A stretch of 64,000 bases of DNA, from NCBI RefSeq assembly GCF_004345365.1, contig NZ_SLVF01000001.1, forward strand, positions 434,001 through 498,000. The letters are read 5' to 3'. The position numbers were made by a program, and so were the translations under genes. The stretch is from Kribbella sp. VKM Ac-2568 (GTDB taxonomy: Bacteria > Actinomycetota > Actinomycetes > Propionibacteriales > Kribbellaceae). Positions 52,899-60,681 of the stretch are shown here, piece after piece (the first letter of the stretch is position 1; every line of letters begins with the position of its first letter). Under the pieces are notes generated by a model. That model was not told where the DNA came from, ran no database searches, and saw only the letters and a program-made list of their open reading frames with translations.

Positions 52899-53597
52899 AT
52901 GACTGAGAGCATGCGGGAGATGTTGAAGACGAAGGACATCGTCGGGGCGGAGCTTGCCGACTGGCGGAAGCTGGCTCAGGCGTTCCATGGGCGGTTCCTG
53001 ACCGGTGATTTCGCCACCGGGCTGAGGTTCGTCGCGGCGATCGGCGCGCTCGGTGAGGAGCTGGGGCACCAGCCCGAGGTGAAGCTGACCGCTACGTTCG
53101 TCGACCTGAAGTTGATCAGCGACGACGCGGTCTACCAACCGGACGACGGGCCCGCGACGCAGGTGTCGTGGGTGACGCAGAAGGATGTCGAGGTCGCCCG
53201 GCGGATCAGTGAGATCGCCAAGGAACAGGGGATCGCGGCGGACCCGCGCGCCGTGACTCAGGTCGAGCTGGGGTTGGACACTGCCGATGTCGCGGCGCTC
53301 GGGCCGTTCTGGGCGGCGGTGCTCACGGGCAGCGCCGATTCACGGCAGGGTGACGACGTTCGCGATCCGGGCGGCCAGGTGCCGACCGTCTGGTTCCAGG
53401 GCACCGATGCGCACGAGACCCCGCGGCAGCGCTTCCACATCGACCTCTGGGTGCCGCACGACGTCGCTGAGGAGCGCATCGCCGCCGGGGTGGCGGCCGG
53501 CGGCAAGGTGGTCTACGACAAGGAAGCGCCGTCGTTCACCGTGCTCGCCGACCCCGAGGGCAACAAGGTCTGTATCTGCACGTTCCTCGAGCGCTGA
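52899..53597 (+). CDS. Fusion of pterin-4a-carbinolamine dehydratase-like and VOC domains
   Basis: The 232-residue protein has an N-terminal PCD-like domain (residues ~10-100, with FATGLRFVAAIGALGEELGHQPEVKLT and VSWVTQKDVEVARRI). In it the usual HHP triad reads GHQP. A C-terminal VOC domain follows (TQVELGLDTADVAALGPFWAAVL, FHIDLWVPHDVAEERI, VLADPEGNKVCICTF). The two domains may share a substrate. TACGGT ends 6 bases before ATG 52899, a likely leaderless start. Confidence 0.85.
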   Translation: MTESMREMLKTKDIVGAELADWRKLAQAFHGRFLTGDFATGLRFVAAIGALGEELGHQPEVKLTATFVDLKLISDDAVYQPDDGPATQVSWVTQKDVEVARRISEIAKEQGIAADPRAVTQVELGLDTADVAALGPFWAAVLTGSADSRQGDDVRDPGGQVPTVWFQGTDAHETPRQRFHIDLWVPHDVAEERIAAGVAAGGKVVYDKEAPSFTVLADPEGNKVCICTFLER

Positions 53598-53606
53598 CCC
53601 GCGCGG

Positions 53607-55163
53607 TCAGACCGTCAGGCGTTTGCGGATTTCTTCCAGGTCGGTGGCGACGGCGGTGCCCCGCTCGGCGTCCTTGGCCAGGTACTCCGTGAGCTCACCC
53701 GCGGCCTCGGTGGACTTCTCACGGAGGCGACCGACTCGCGCCGCGGCGTCGGCCTGCTCGGACTTCCTGCGCTTGCTGGTGGTCCAGTAGCGGTAGGCGC
53801 CGTAGGCGATGAGGCCGAGCCCGGCCACGATCCAGAACGGGTGGACCAGACCGAGACCCGCGGCCACCACCAGCCCGGCGATCCCGAACGTCACCGGCCC
53901 GGCCAGGTCCCGGGACGACAGCGGAGCCACGGTCGCGGTGATCGCGGATTCGGCCGCGGCCAGCGACTGGCGTTCCGGGCCGTCGGGGAGCAGGGTGACC
54001 TGGCGCCACTCGATCTCGGTGGTGATCTGCCGCGGGCTGGGCGCGCTCGCAGTACGGGCGAGTTCTTCGGCGCCGGCCAGGACCCCGGCGGCGACGACTC
54101 GGAGCGCGGCCGCGGCTAAGTGTGGTTCCTCCTCGCGGCCGAGGTCGGCCTTCAGCAGCTCCTCGACAGACCCGGCCTGGTCGTCGAAGGATCCGCCGCC
54201 GCTGTCGGTGCCGTCCGTGATCCGGGTTCGCAGTTCGGCGACTCGTGCCAGCGGTTCCCGCTCGGGTTCGCTGCCTTCGGAGATCAGCAGCCGCAACAGG
54301 GCGGAGGTGCTGTGCGGGTCAGGGTGCTCGCCGGCGCCGTAAGCGAGGTCGCGGTCCGGCTCCAGCACCGCGGTGTCACCGGTGATCGTCTCGACCGCCG
54401 ACCGAAGCAGGCTGAGCCGCTCCCGGACCTTCGCCTGGGCGACGATCTCCGTGAAGTTCGGCGTGTACCCCTTGGCTACGTCGCCCCGGGCTTCGACAGC
54501 CGCGAGCCACTTGTCCGCGGATGCGGTGGCCGGCACCTGCAGCCCCGTCACGATCAGGGCCAACCCGTCGGCTCCGAACCCGCCGCGCGCGCCGGTGGTC
54601 CACAGAGCCCGCTGCACCCGGGTGACGGTCCCGTCGGCGGCCAAGGCACCGAAGGCCGTGTTCAGCCAGTCGGTCCGGACCTGGTTCCGCCGGCCGAGAG
54701 CGGCAAGCGCCAGGCACAGGAAGATCGACGTACGGCGAGCGTCGCGCGCCATCGCCTCCGCCAGCGGGCCGCCTTCCGCCTCGCCCGGCTGCTCGGCGGC
54801 ATGGCCGATCGCCTCGGTCGACAGGAGGCGGAGCGCGTCAACGGCAGGCCCGAGCCAGTACCCCGGTACTGCGCGCGTCGCCGCGGGCGGGGTGTCGCCG
54901 GAGGCCAGGCCGGACAACACCTGCCCGGCGTGACGGCGTACCTCGGAGGCGTCGGCGAAGCCGATCAACTCGTAGCGGATGTCGGACAGCTCGACGAAGG
55001 CGTCGAAGGCGGTGGTCAGCCGTTGCAGCCTGGACTCCATGCCGCCCTGCAGCTGGGACAACCGGGACCGCAGGCTCGAGGCGTCGGAGAGCGCCCGCGA
55101 CATCTCGCCCCGTAGTTCTTGCAGCTGCTGGTTCTGGCGGCGCTCGGTGTACCAGTCCGACAT
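53607..55163 (-). CDS. Coiled-coil protein with two central membrane helices, unknown function
   Basis: The 518-residue protein begins MSDWYTERRQNQQLQEL with a coiled coil to about residue 60. It has a long helical middle and a paired hydrophobic segment near residues 432-465 (VTFGIAGLVVAAGLGLVHP / FWIVAGLGLIAYGAYRYW). A Lys/Arg/Glu coiled-coil tail closes it. I recognise no family; the mixed topology suggests a cytoplasmic scaffold at the membrane. GGGAG lies 5 bases before ATG 55163. Confidence 0.65.
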   Translation of the reverse strand: MSDWYTERRQNQQLQELRGEMSRALSDASSLRSRLSQLQGGMESRLQRLTTAFDAFVELSDIRYELIGFADASEVRRHAGQVLSGLASGDTPPAATRAVPGYWLGPAVDALRLLSTEAIGHAAEQPGEAEGGPLAEAMARDARRTSIFLCLALAALGRRNQVRTDWLNTAFGALAADGTVTRVQRALWTTGARGGFGADGLALIVTGLQVPATASADKWLAAVEARGDVAKGYTPNFTEIVAQAKVRERLSLLRSAVETITGDTAVLEPDRDLAYGAGEHPDPHSTSALLRLLISEGSEPEREPLARVAELRTRITDGTDSGGGSFDDQAGSVEELLKADLGREEEPHLAAAALRVVAAGVLAGAEELARTASAPSPRQITTEIEWRQVTLLPDGPERQSLAAAESAITATVAPLSSRDLAGPVTFGIAGLVVAAGLGLVHPFWIVAGLGLIAYGAYRYWTTSKRRKSEQADAAARVGRLREKSTEAAGELTEYLAKDAERGTAVATDLEEIRKRLTV

Positions 55164-55299
55164 TGCGGCTCCCGTCAGTTCGGCCAATGCGCGCAACAGC
55201 ATCCCGCGCGCCGGGGGTCAGACGCACGACCCTCGCCGATGGCACCCACCGCGCCAAAAACAGTGCGGGTGAAGGGGCCGCAAAGATTATCGTCGGGGG

Positions 55300-55821
55300 A
55301 TGGTTGAGCTTGTGGTGCCGACTGTGGAGTTGCGGGAGTCCTGGCTGGACTCGCTGAAGGAGTGGGGTGCCGCCCACCAGGACGGCGCCGGCCTGGGAGA
55401 GGGCGACGAGGTGGAGTCGCCCGAAGGCTTTGCCCGCTGGGTCGCGCGGTTGAGGCGGCAGGCGGACCACTCGATCCCGGTCGATCCAGGACGGGTGCAC
55501 GCCAGCTACTGGTGGATCGTCGAGGACGAGACGTACCTGGGCGCGATCTCGCTGCGGCACGAGTTGAACGACTTCCTGCTCGATGCCGGCGGTCACATCG
55601 GGTACGGCGTACGGCCGTCCGCGCGCAGGCGTGGGCTGGCGAGGTGGGCCTTGGGTGCGACGCTCGACAGAGCACGCGAGCTGGGGCTGGCTCGCGTGCT
55701 CGTCACCTGTGACGACTCCAACGTCGCGTCCGCGCACACGATCGAGGGCAACGGCGGGGTGCTCGAAGACGTGCGCACGACCACTCTGGGGCTGACCCGC
55801 CGCTACTGGATCGACTTGTGA
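55300..55821 (+). CDS. GNAT-family N-acetyltransferase
   Basis: The 173-residue protein has WWIVEDETYLGAISLRH, the acetyl-CoA loop GYGVRPSARRRGLARWAL (about residues 98-115) and CDDSNVASAHTIEGNGG. It resembles predicted acetyltransferases that act on small molecules. TATCGT ends 6 bases before ATG 55300. Its last 19 bases overlap the convergent metG gene. Confidence 0.87.
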   Translation: MVELVVPTVELRESWLDSLKEWGAAHQDGAGLGEGDEVESPEGFARWVARLRRQADHSIPVDPGRVHASYWWIVEDETYLGAISLRHELNDFLLDAGGHIGYGVRPSARRRGLARWALGATLDRARELGLARVLVTCDDSNVASAHTIEGNGGVLEDVRTTTLGLTRRYWIDL

Positions 55822-57305
55822 TCCAGTCGCTGGAAGAGTGGGGTCGCCGCGGGGAGGACGCCGTCGACGGCGGTGCACTGTTCCTTGATGCGGGCTGAAG
55901 CCCCTGGCAGGAAGGGCTCCAGCTCGGCTGCGAGGCCGAGACAGGTCTCCAGAATGAGGTCGAGTACGCCGTCGAGGTCTGGGGACTGGTCCCGTGCCAG
56001 TTCCCAGGGTCTGGTGGTCTCGATGCACCGGTTGGCGGCCTCCACGATCGTCCAGAGCGCGGCCGCCGCCCGGCGGAAGTCGAACTCCGTCAAGTACTCG
56101 GCGACCTCACAAGGTGCCGTGTCCCAGACGCGCAGGAGCTCCTCAGTCCCGGCCGCCGCTCCGCTGGTCGCCGGCGGGACGCGGCCGCCGCGGTACCGGT
56201 GGATCATCGAGACGACCCGGTTGACGAGGTTGCCCAGGCCGCCGGCGAGGTCCGTGTTGGCGCGGCTGATCAGGCGGTCGACGGTGAAGTCCGTGTCGCC
56301 GGTGCGCGGAACCTCGCGGATCAGCCACCAGCGCACGGCGTCCACCCCGAACTCGGCGACCAGGTCGGCCGGGTCGATCGCCGTACCGCTCGACTTGCTG
56401 ATCTTGCGCCCGTCGACCGTGAGGTAGTCGTGAACGAAGATCGCCGTCGGCAACGGTAACCCCGCGGACAGCAGCATGGCCGGCCAGTAGACGGCGTGGA
56501 ACCGCACGACTCCCTTGCCTGCCAGGTGAATGCGGTGGTTGGCGCGGGTCCACCACTTGTCGAAGCCGGTCTCGTCGCCACCGTAGCCGAGACTCGTCAC
56601 GTAGTTGCCCAAGGCATCCCACCAGACATAGACGACCTGATCGGGATCACCAGGGACCGGGATGCCCCAGCCGCGAGCGCGCTGCTGCGACCGCGAGACG
56701 GAGAAGTCGTGCAACCCGCTCGCGATGAGGCTCAGTACTTCGTTGCGCCGGCTCGCTGGTACGACTCGTAACCGGTTGCTCGAGATCAACTCCCGCAGGG
56801 TTTCGGCGTACCGGGACAGCCGGAAGAACCAGTTCTCCTCGGCGACGAGTTGTGGCTCGGTGCCGTGCTCAGGGCATCGCCCGTCCGTGAGGTCGTCCGC
56901 GGTGTAGAACTGCTCGCAGCCGACGCAGTACAGGCCCTCATAGTGCTTGCGGTACAGGTCTCCCGTGGCGGCGCACCGCTGCCACAACCGCTCGACTCCG
57001 ACCCGGTGCCGCGGATCGCTGCTCGTGCGGATGAAGTCGTCGAACGACAACTCCAGCGGCCCCCGCAGCCCTTCGAAAGCGGCCGCATTGCGATCGACCA
57101 ACTCCTGTACTCCGATTCCCTCCGCCTCCGCGGCCAGCACATTCTTCAGGGAATTCTCGTCGGTCCCGGTGAGGAACCGGACCTCGTGGCCGGCCAGGCG
57201 GCGATGTCGTGCCAGCACGTCGGCCTGGACCAGTTCCAGGGCGAACCCCAGATGCGGCCGGGCATTGACGAACGGGATGGTCGTGGTGATGTAGGAACGC
57301 GTCAT
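55803..57305 (-). CDS. metG: Methionyl-tRNA synthetase
   Basis: The 500-residue class I synthetase charges tRNA-Met. NARPHLGFALE corresponds to the HIGH motif, LTGTDENSLKN follows, and KISKSSG corresponds to KMSKS (about residue 297). The connective-peptide Cys set (YCVGCEQFY, RCPEHG) is partly kept for zinc. The C-terminal tRNA-binding extension is absent, as in the short MetG form. GAGGAGG precedes ATG 57305. A Met-Met leader peptide and terminator lie in its 5' leader. Confidence 0.92.
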   Translation of the reverse strand: MTRSYITTTIPFVNARPHLGFALELVQADVLARHRRLAGHEVRFLTGTDENSLKNVLAAEAEGIGVQELVDRNAAAFEGLRGPLELSFDDFIRTSSDPRHRVGVERLWQRCAATGDLYRKHYEGLYCVGCEQFYTADDLTDGRCPEHGTEPQLVAEENWFFRLSRYAETLRELISSNRLRVVPASRRNEVLSLIASGLHDFSVSRSQQRARGWGIPVPGDPDQVVYVWWDALGNYVTSLGYGGDETGFDKWWTRANHRIHLAGKGVVRFHAVYWPAMLLSAGLPLPTAIFVHDYLTVDGRKISKSSGTAIDPADLVAEFGVDAVRWWLIREVPRTGDTDFTVDRLISRANTDLAGGLGNLVNRVVSMIHRYRGGRVPPATSGAAAGTEELLRVWDTAPCEVAEYLTEFDFRRAAAALWTIVEAANRCIETTRPWELARDQSPDLDGVLDLILETCLGLAAELEPFLPGASARIKEQCTAVDGVLPAATPLFQRLDHKSIQ

Positions 57306-57347
57306 CGGTACCTCCTCATCAGCCGAGACGAGGCCCACAACGCGAAA

Positions 57348-57368
57348 GAGGCCCCGACTCGGGGCCTC
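57348..57368 (-). terminator. Attenuator terminator of metG
   Basis: On the minus strand GAGGCCCC pairs with GGGGCCTC (57361-57368 / 57348-57355), closed by one further pair and a tight loop, then TTTC. It lies 22 bases past the leader stop and 43 bases before the metG start. Its first arm can also pair with CGGGGC inside the leader peptide. Confidence 0.8.
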
Positions 57369-57390
57369 GGAATCGTCAGATGTCCGTGTG

Positions 57391-57441
57391 TCAGCAGCCC
57401 CGCGCGCGGGGCATCATCGGCGACAACGGACGGATGCTCAT
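57391..57441 (-). CDS. met leader peptide (tandem Met codons)
   Basis: ATG 57441 opens a 16-residue frame, MSIRPLSPMMPRARGC, with ATG ATG at codons 9-10 and TGA at 57391. The codons after the Met pair form the hairpin GCCCCG-CGCG-CGGGGC. A ribosome stalled at Met would cover its first arm and free CGGGGC to pair with the terminator arm. TAGCCT ends 7 bases before the ATG, so the leader appears leaderless. This design matches the trpS leader in the same window. Confidence 0.7.
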   Translation of the reverse strand: MSIRPLSPMMPRARGC

Positions 57442-57448
57442 ACCAGCG

Positions 57449-57454
57449 AGGCTA
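57449..57454 (-). promoter_or_regulatory. -10 box of the metG leader transcript
   Basis: TAGCCT on the minus strand lies 7 bases before the leader ATG. The -35 is weak (TGGGTC with a 17-base spacer). Confidence 0.5.
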
Positions 57455-57494
57455 ACAGCCACGGCGGCTCGGACCCAGCCATTAACCCGCGCTG

Positions 57495-57869
57495 TCACGG
57501 CCAGATCGACTGGGTGACCGCGAGACCGAGATAGGCCGAACCGAGGGCGGCAAGGATGCTGGCCGCGACGTTCAGGCCGGCGGTGAATCTGGATCCTCGT
57601 TCGAACAGGCGCAGCGTCTCGTAGGAGAAGGTCGAGTAGGTGGTCAGCGCACCGCAGAGCCCTGTGCCCACGAGGAGTTGGACCCAGTGCGGGACGTCCG
57701 CGGCGCTCGTCGCGCCGGTGACGAAGCCGAGGATCGCCGACCCCACGACGTTCACGGTGAACGTGCCCCACGGGAAGTCGCTGTCGTGCCGTTCCTGGAT
57801 GAAGCGGTCTGTCAGGTAGCGCAGTGGAGCGCCGACCAGCGCGCCTGCGATCACCAGGAGCAACTTCAT
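57495..57869 (-). CDS. crcB: Fluoride channel CrcB/Fluc, second subunit
   Basis: The 124-residue membrane protein has four helices and the Fluc signature: GAPLRYLTDRFI, FPWGTFTVNVVGSAILGF and GLCGALTTYSTFSYETLRL, with the Phe-box and TTYSTF elements. It exports fluoride passively. The start overlaps the preceding crcB-type gene by 4 bases (ATGA). The pair probably makes a heterodimeric channel. Confidence 0.93.
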   Translation of the reverse strand: MKLLLVIAGALVGAPLRYLTDRFIQERHDSDFPWGTFTVNVVGSAILGFVTGATSAADVPHWVQLLVGTGLCGALTTYSTFSYETLRLFERGSRFTAGLNVAASILAALGSAYLGLAVTQSIWP

Positions 57870-58351
57870 CCCGACCTCCGGTGGACGAGCGCCCGGGTCG
57901 TCGTGGTGGTGGCCCAGACCACTGCCAGCGCGCCGATCACGGTGATCGCCAGGTAGAGCAACGCGGTGACGGGGTGGCCGTCGTTGAGGAGTCCCTGGAT
58001 GTCGACGGCGTAGGTGGAGAAGGTGGTGAAGCCGCCCAGGATTCCCGTTCCCAGGAAGGGCCGCACCAGCCGGTGCGTCATCCAGACCTCGGAGACCAGG
58101 ACCATCAGGACGCCGATCAGCGCGCAGCCCACCATGTTGATCATGAAGGTGGCCCAGGGCAACGACCCGGACGAGGTCGGCCAGGCCAGCTCGACCAGGT
58201 AGCGGGCCGAGGCGCCGATCGCACCGCCGATCGCGATCGCCGTGACGACCGGCAGTTCACTCGCCCGGACCTCGGCCGGAGCGGGGTGCCGCAGATCGAC
58301 GTCGGGGTCGATCGGCTCCCGCGACGCCGGATCGAGGTGCCCGTGTGTCAC
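57866..58351 (-). CDS. crcB: Fluoride channel CrcB/Fluc, first subunit
   Basis: The 161-residue protein has a cytoplasmic N-terminal extension of about 35 residues before the four-helix Fluc fold. GAIGASARYLVEL, LPWATFMINMVGCALIG and GILGGFTTFSTYAVDI are conserved. GTG 58351 is 7 bases after a TAAGGT box. No fluoride riboswitch (crcB motif) is recognisable upstream. Confidence 0.92.
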   Translation of the reverse strand: MTHGHLDPASREPIDPDVDLRHPAPAEVRASELPVVTAIAIGGAIGASARYLVELAWPTSSGSLPWATFMINMVGCALIGVLMVLVSEVWMTHRLVRPFLGTGILGGFTTFSTYAVDIQGLLNDGHPVTALLYLAITVIGALAVVWATTTTTRALVHRRSG

Positions 58352-58410
58352 TCCTGGAACCTTACGGGAGGCCGGGTGTGGTGGTCTTGCGGTGGGGGAG
58401 ACTGGCGGGC

Positions 58411-58929
58411 ATGACGACGAGGTACGGCGGGCCAGGGGCGCGGCTGGCAGGGGACGGACTGGTACTGCGGGAGTGGGAACGCGGCGACGTGGTCGCGATG
58501 GTGGAGTTGTTCGACAATCCCGAGGTCGCGTACTGGACGCCGCTCGTGACGCCGTTCGACCTGGCGGCGGCCGAGGCCTACGTCGACGCGGCGCACAGCG
58601 ACAACGGGCGGCTCCACCTCGCCATCACCACGGACGGCGGCGAGCCGATGGGCGAGGTGATGGTGAACGGGAAGGCCGCCGCCCTCGGATACGCCGTCGG
58701 GCCCGCCTTCCGCGGCCAGGGGTTGGCCCATCGCTCGCTGATCCTGCTGACCGAATACGCGCACGAGGTGCTCGGTCTGGAGCGACTGATCCTGGAGATC
58801 GAGCCGGACAACGCCGCGAGCTCAGCAGTCGCCCGGCGGGCCGGCTACCGGCTCACCGACCTCCCGCTCATCACCGTGACGGACAAGGGCCGCGAACTGA
58901 CCCTCACCACCTGGGAACACCTCGCCTGA
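58411..58929 (+). CDS. RimJ/RimL-type GNAT acetyltransferase
   Basis: The 172-residue protein has LVLREWERGDVVAMVELFDNP, the acetyl-CoA loop VGPAFRGQGLAHRSLILL and the ending IEPDNAASSAVARRAGYR, typical of the RimJ/RimL branch. I start at ATG 58411. Its 3' end meets, tail to tail, the broken end of a decayed GNAT copy on the other strand. Confidence 0.88.
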   Translation: MTTRYGGPGARLAGDGLVLREWERGDVVAMVELFDNPEVAYWTPLVTPFDLAAAEAYVDAAHSDNGRLHLAITTDGGEPMGEVMVNGKAAALGYAVGPAFRGQGLAHRSLILLTEYAHEVLGLERLILEIEPDNAASSAVARRAGYRLTDLPLITVTDKGRELTLTTWEHLA

Positions 58930-59042
58930 AGCCGGTTCTGCTCCGGGGTCTCCGGGCCGCCGAGGAACGCGGTCATCTCGGCGGTGTCGCACCGCTCCAG
59001 CAGCGAGATGCCGTCCGCCGTCCACGGCCTCAGGGAGACCAT
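58930..59042 (-). pseudogene. N-terminal fragment of a GNAT acetyltransferase
   Basis: From ATG 59042 the frame reads VSLRPWTADGISLLERCDTAEM and then TAFLGGPETPEQ, the usual start of RimJ/RimL-like GNAT proteins. Similarity stops at about residue 38, at the end of the convergent GNAT gene; the rest of the frame is antisense to it. The acetyl-CoA-binding part is gone. Confidence 0.65.
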
Positions 59043-59043
59043 G

Positions 59044-59340
59044 TCAGTTCCGTCGGGCCTTGATGGCGAGGGCGTGGGGGACGGGCATGTCGCCGGGCTC
59101 CTCGATGTGTTCGACCGTCAACTCGGGGCGGAGGAACGCGTTCAGCAACTCGGGCAGCGGGATGTGGCGCATGCCGACCTGCCGAATGGTGTCGAAGTTC
59201 CGGCCGGTGCCGCAGCCGAGATCCAGGCAGGGACCCGAACCGGGGCCGAGAAGCTCGGGGAGCGAGGGCATATGCCGTGGCGCGCCGACCACGAAACGGG
59301 CGTCGTACCAATCGGCCAGGCCGTTGTAACGAGCGGTCAT
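59044..59340 (-). pseudogene. Methyltransferase with a large internal deletion
   Basis: The 98-residue frame has a normal N-terminus with motif I ([15 protein letters not shown], about residues 38-52). It then jumps to [17 protein letters not shown] and the C-terminal strand end of the same methyltransferase family. About 130-150 residues of the usual ~240 are missing, in frame. It is probably inactive. It is followed by the GNAT fragment one base later. Confidence 0.65.
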
Positions 59341-59495
59341 ACAGGCCTCCCCAGTCGCCGGAAACCACCCTATCCAAGCGCCCGGACAATCCCCAGGCGC
59401 CGCTGGATCAGCGGTGGCACCGGCCTCACTTAGGTCAGGAAGGTGACCTACAGGTAGGCTTTGCCGACGCTCTCTTTAAGTTTGGAAGGTCCACT

Positions 59496-59597
59496 GTGGG
59501 TTCCGTTATCAAGAAGCGCCGTAAGCGTATGGCGAAGAAGAAGCACCGCAAGCTGCTGAAGAAGACGCGGGTGCAGCGCCGCAAGCTCGGCAAGTAG
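59496..59597 (+). CDS. 30S ribosomal protein bS22 (AURKAIP1/COX24 family)
   Basis: This 33-residue basic protein starts at GTG 59496 (first residue read as Met), preceded by [26 protein letters not shown] is the near-invariant actinobacterial sequence of this mini-protein, which binds the small ribosomal subunit in mycobacteria. The epimerase gene follows on the same strand, an order I recall from other actinobacteria. Confidence 0.9.
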   Translation: MGSVIKKRRKRMAKKKHRKLLKKTRVQRRKLGK

Positions 59598-59661
59598 CAA
59601 GTCCCGCCGGCCTGGCGACAGGTTGGCGTTGTGTGGAGTTGCTGTCTGGCTGGGGGTACTC

Positions 59662-60681
59662 GTGGCACAGGTAGTGATGGTTACCGGCGTCTCCCGGGAC
59701 GCCGGTGCTCGTTGTGCCCGCCGCCTGGCAGCCGATCCCGGTATCGACACCGTGATCGGCATCGACGTGGTGCCGCCGCGGGCCGAGCTCGGCCGGGTCC
59801 GGTTCGTCCGCGCGGACATCCGCAACCCCGTCATCGCGAAGGTCATCGCCGGTGAGGACGTCGACACGGTCGTCCACACGGGCGTCGTGGCGACCCCTGG
59901 CAGCGCCGGTGGCCGTTCGTCGATGAAGGAGATCAACGTCATCGGCACCATGCAGTTGCTCGCCGCGTGCCAGAAGGCGCCCGGTGTGAGCAAGCTGGTG
60001 GTCAAGTCGTCGACCACCGTGTACGGCGCCGGCCCGCGCGACCCCGCGATGTTCACCGAGGAGATGGCGCCCCGGGCGATCCATCAGACCGGTTTGAGCA
60101 AGGACGCGGTCGAGGTCGAGGGCTACGTGCGCGGCTTCGCCCGGCGCCGCCCGGACGTCTGCGTCACCACCCTGCGGATGGCCAACTGGATCGGCCCGCA
60201 GACCGACTCTCCGATCACCCGGTACTTCGCGATGCCGGTGGTCCCGACCGTCTTCGGCTACGACGCCCGCCTGCAGTTCCTGCACGAGGACGACGGCGTC
60301 GAGGCGATCCACCACGCGACCATGATCGACCTGCCCGGCACCTTCAACCTGGCCGGCGACGGCGTGCTCTCGCTCTCCCAGGCGATCCGCCGCCTCGGCC
60401 GCCCGGTGCTCCGATTCCCCTCCTTCACCGCGGCCAGCACAGCGGCCGTCGTCCGCCGGGCCAGGCTCGCGGACTTCTCGCCCGACCAGATCACCTTCCT
60501 GACCTATGGCCGGGCCGTCGACACCACCCGGATGCGCAGCGAGTTCGGCTTCGAACCGAAGTACACGACCGCGAGCGCGTTCGACGACTTCCGTGCCTCG
60601 CTCGGCCCGGGCGCGGTCACGACCGCCTCGCGACTGGTGGCCGCCGGGCTGAATGCCGGTCTGGGGGCACTCCGTGGCTGA
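59662..60681 (+). CDS. NAD-dependent epimerase/dehydratase family protein
   Basis: The 339-residue Rossmann protein begins VAQVVMVTGVSRDAGARCARR, where the Gly-rich loop is TGVSRDAG instead of GxxGxxG. It also has VRADIRNP and a VKSSTTVYGAG catalytic Ser/Tyr region. It belongs to the extended SDR group that actinobacteria encode next to the bS22 and acyltransferase genes. The substrate is unknown. GTG 59662 is preceded by GGGGG. Confidence 0.82.
   Translation: MAQVVMVTGVSRDAGARCARRLAADPGIDTVIGIDVVPPRAELGRVRFVRADIRNPVIAKVIAGEDVDTVVHTGVVATPGSAGGRSSMKEINVIGTMQLLAACQKAPGVSKLVVKSSTTVYGAGPRDPAMFTEEMAPRAIHQTGLSKDAVEVEGYVRGFARRRPDVCVTTLRMANWIGPQTDSPITRYFAMPVVPTVFGYDARLQFLHEDDGVEAIHHATMIDLPGTFNLAGDGVLSLSQAIRRLGRPVLRFPSFTAASTAAVVRRARLADFSPDQITFLTYGRAVDTTRMRSEFGFEPKYTTASAFDDFRASLGPGAVTTASRLVAAGLNAGLGALRG

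Noticed and set aside
55803..57305. metG as a non-functional paralogue
   Set aside because: The catalytic HIGH- and KMSKS-type motifs and the length are intact, and it has an elaborate leader, so a working synthetase is more likely.
57305..57454. T-box or S-box riboswitch in front of metG
   Set aside because: No T-box sequence, specifier-loop architecture or SAM-I kink-turn elements are visible; the leader-peptide model explains the parts seen.
58352..58411. Fluoride riboswitch before the crcB pair
   Set aside because: I looked for the crcB motif upstream of 58351 and saw neither its conserved core nor enough leader length.
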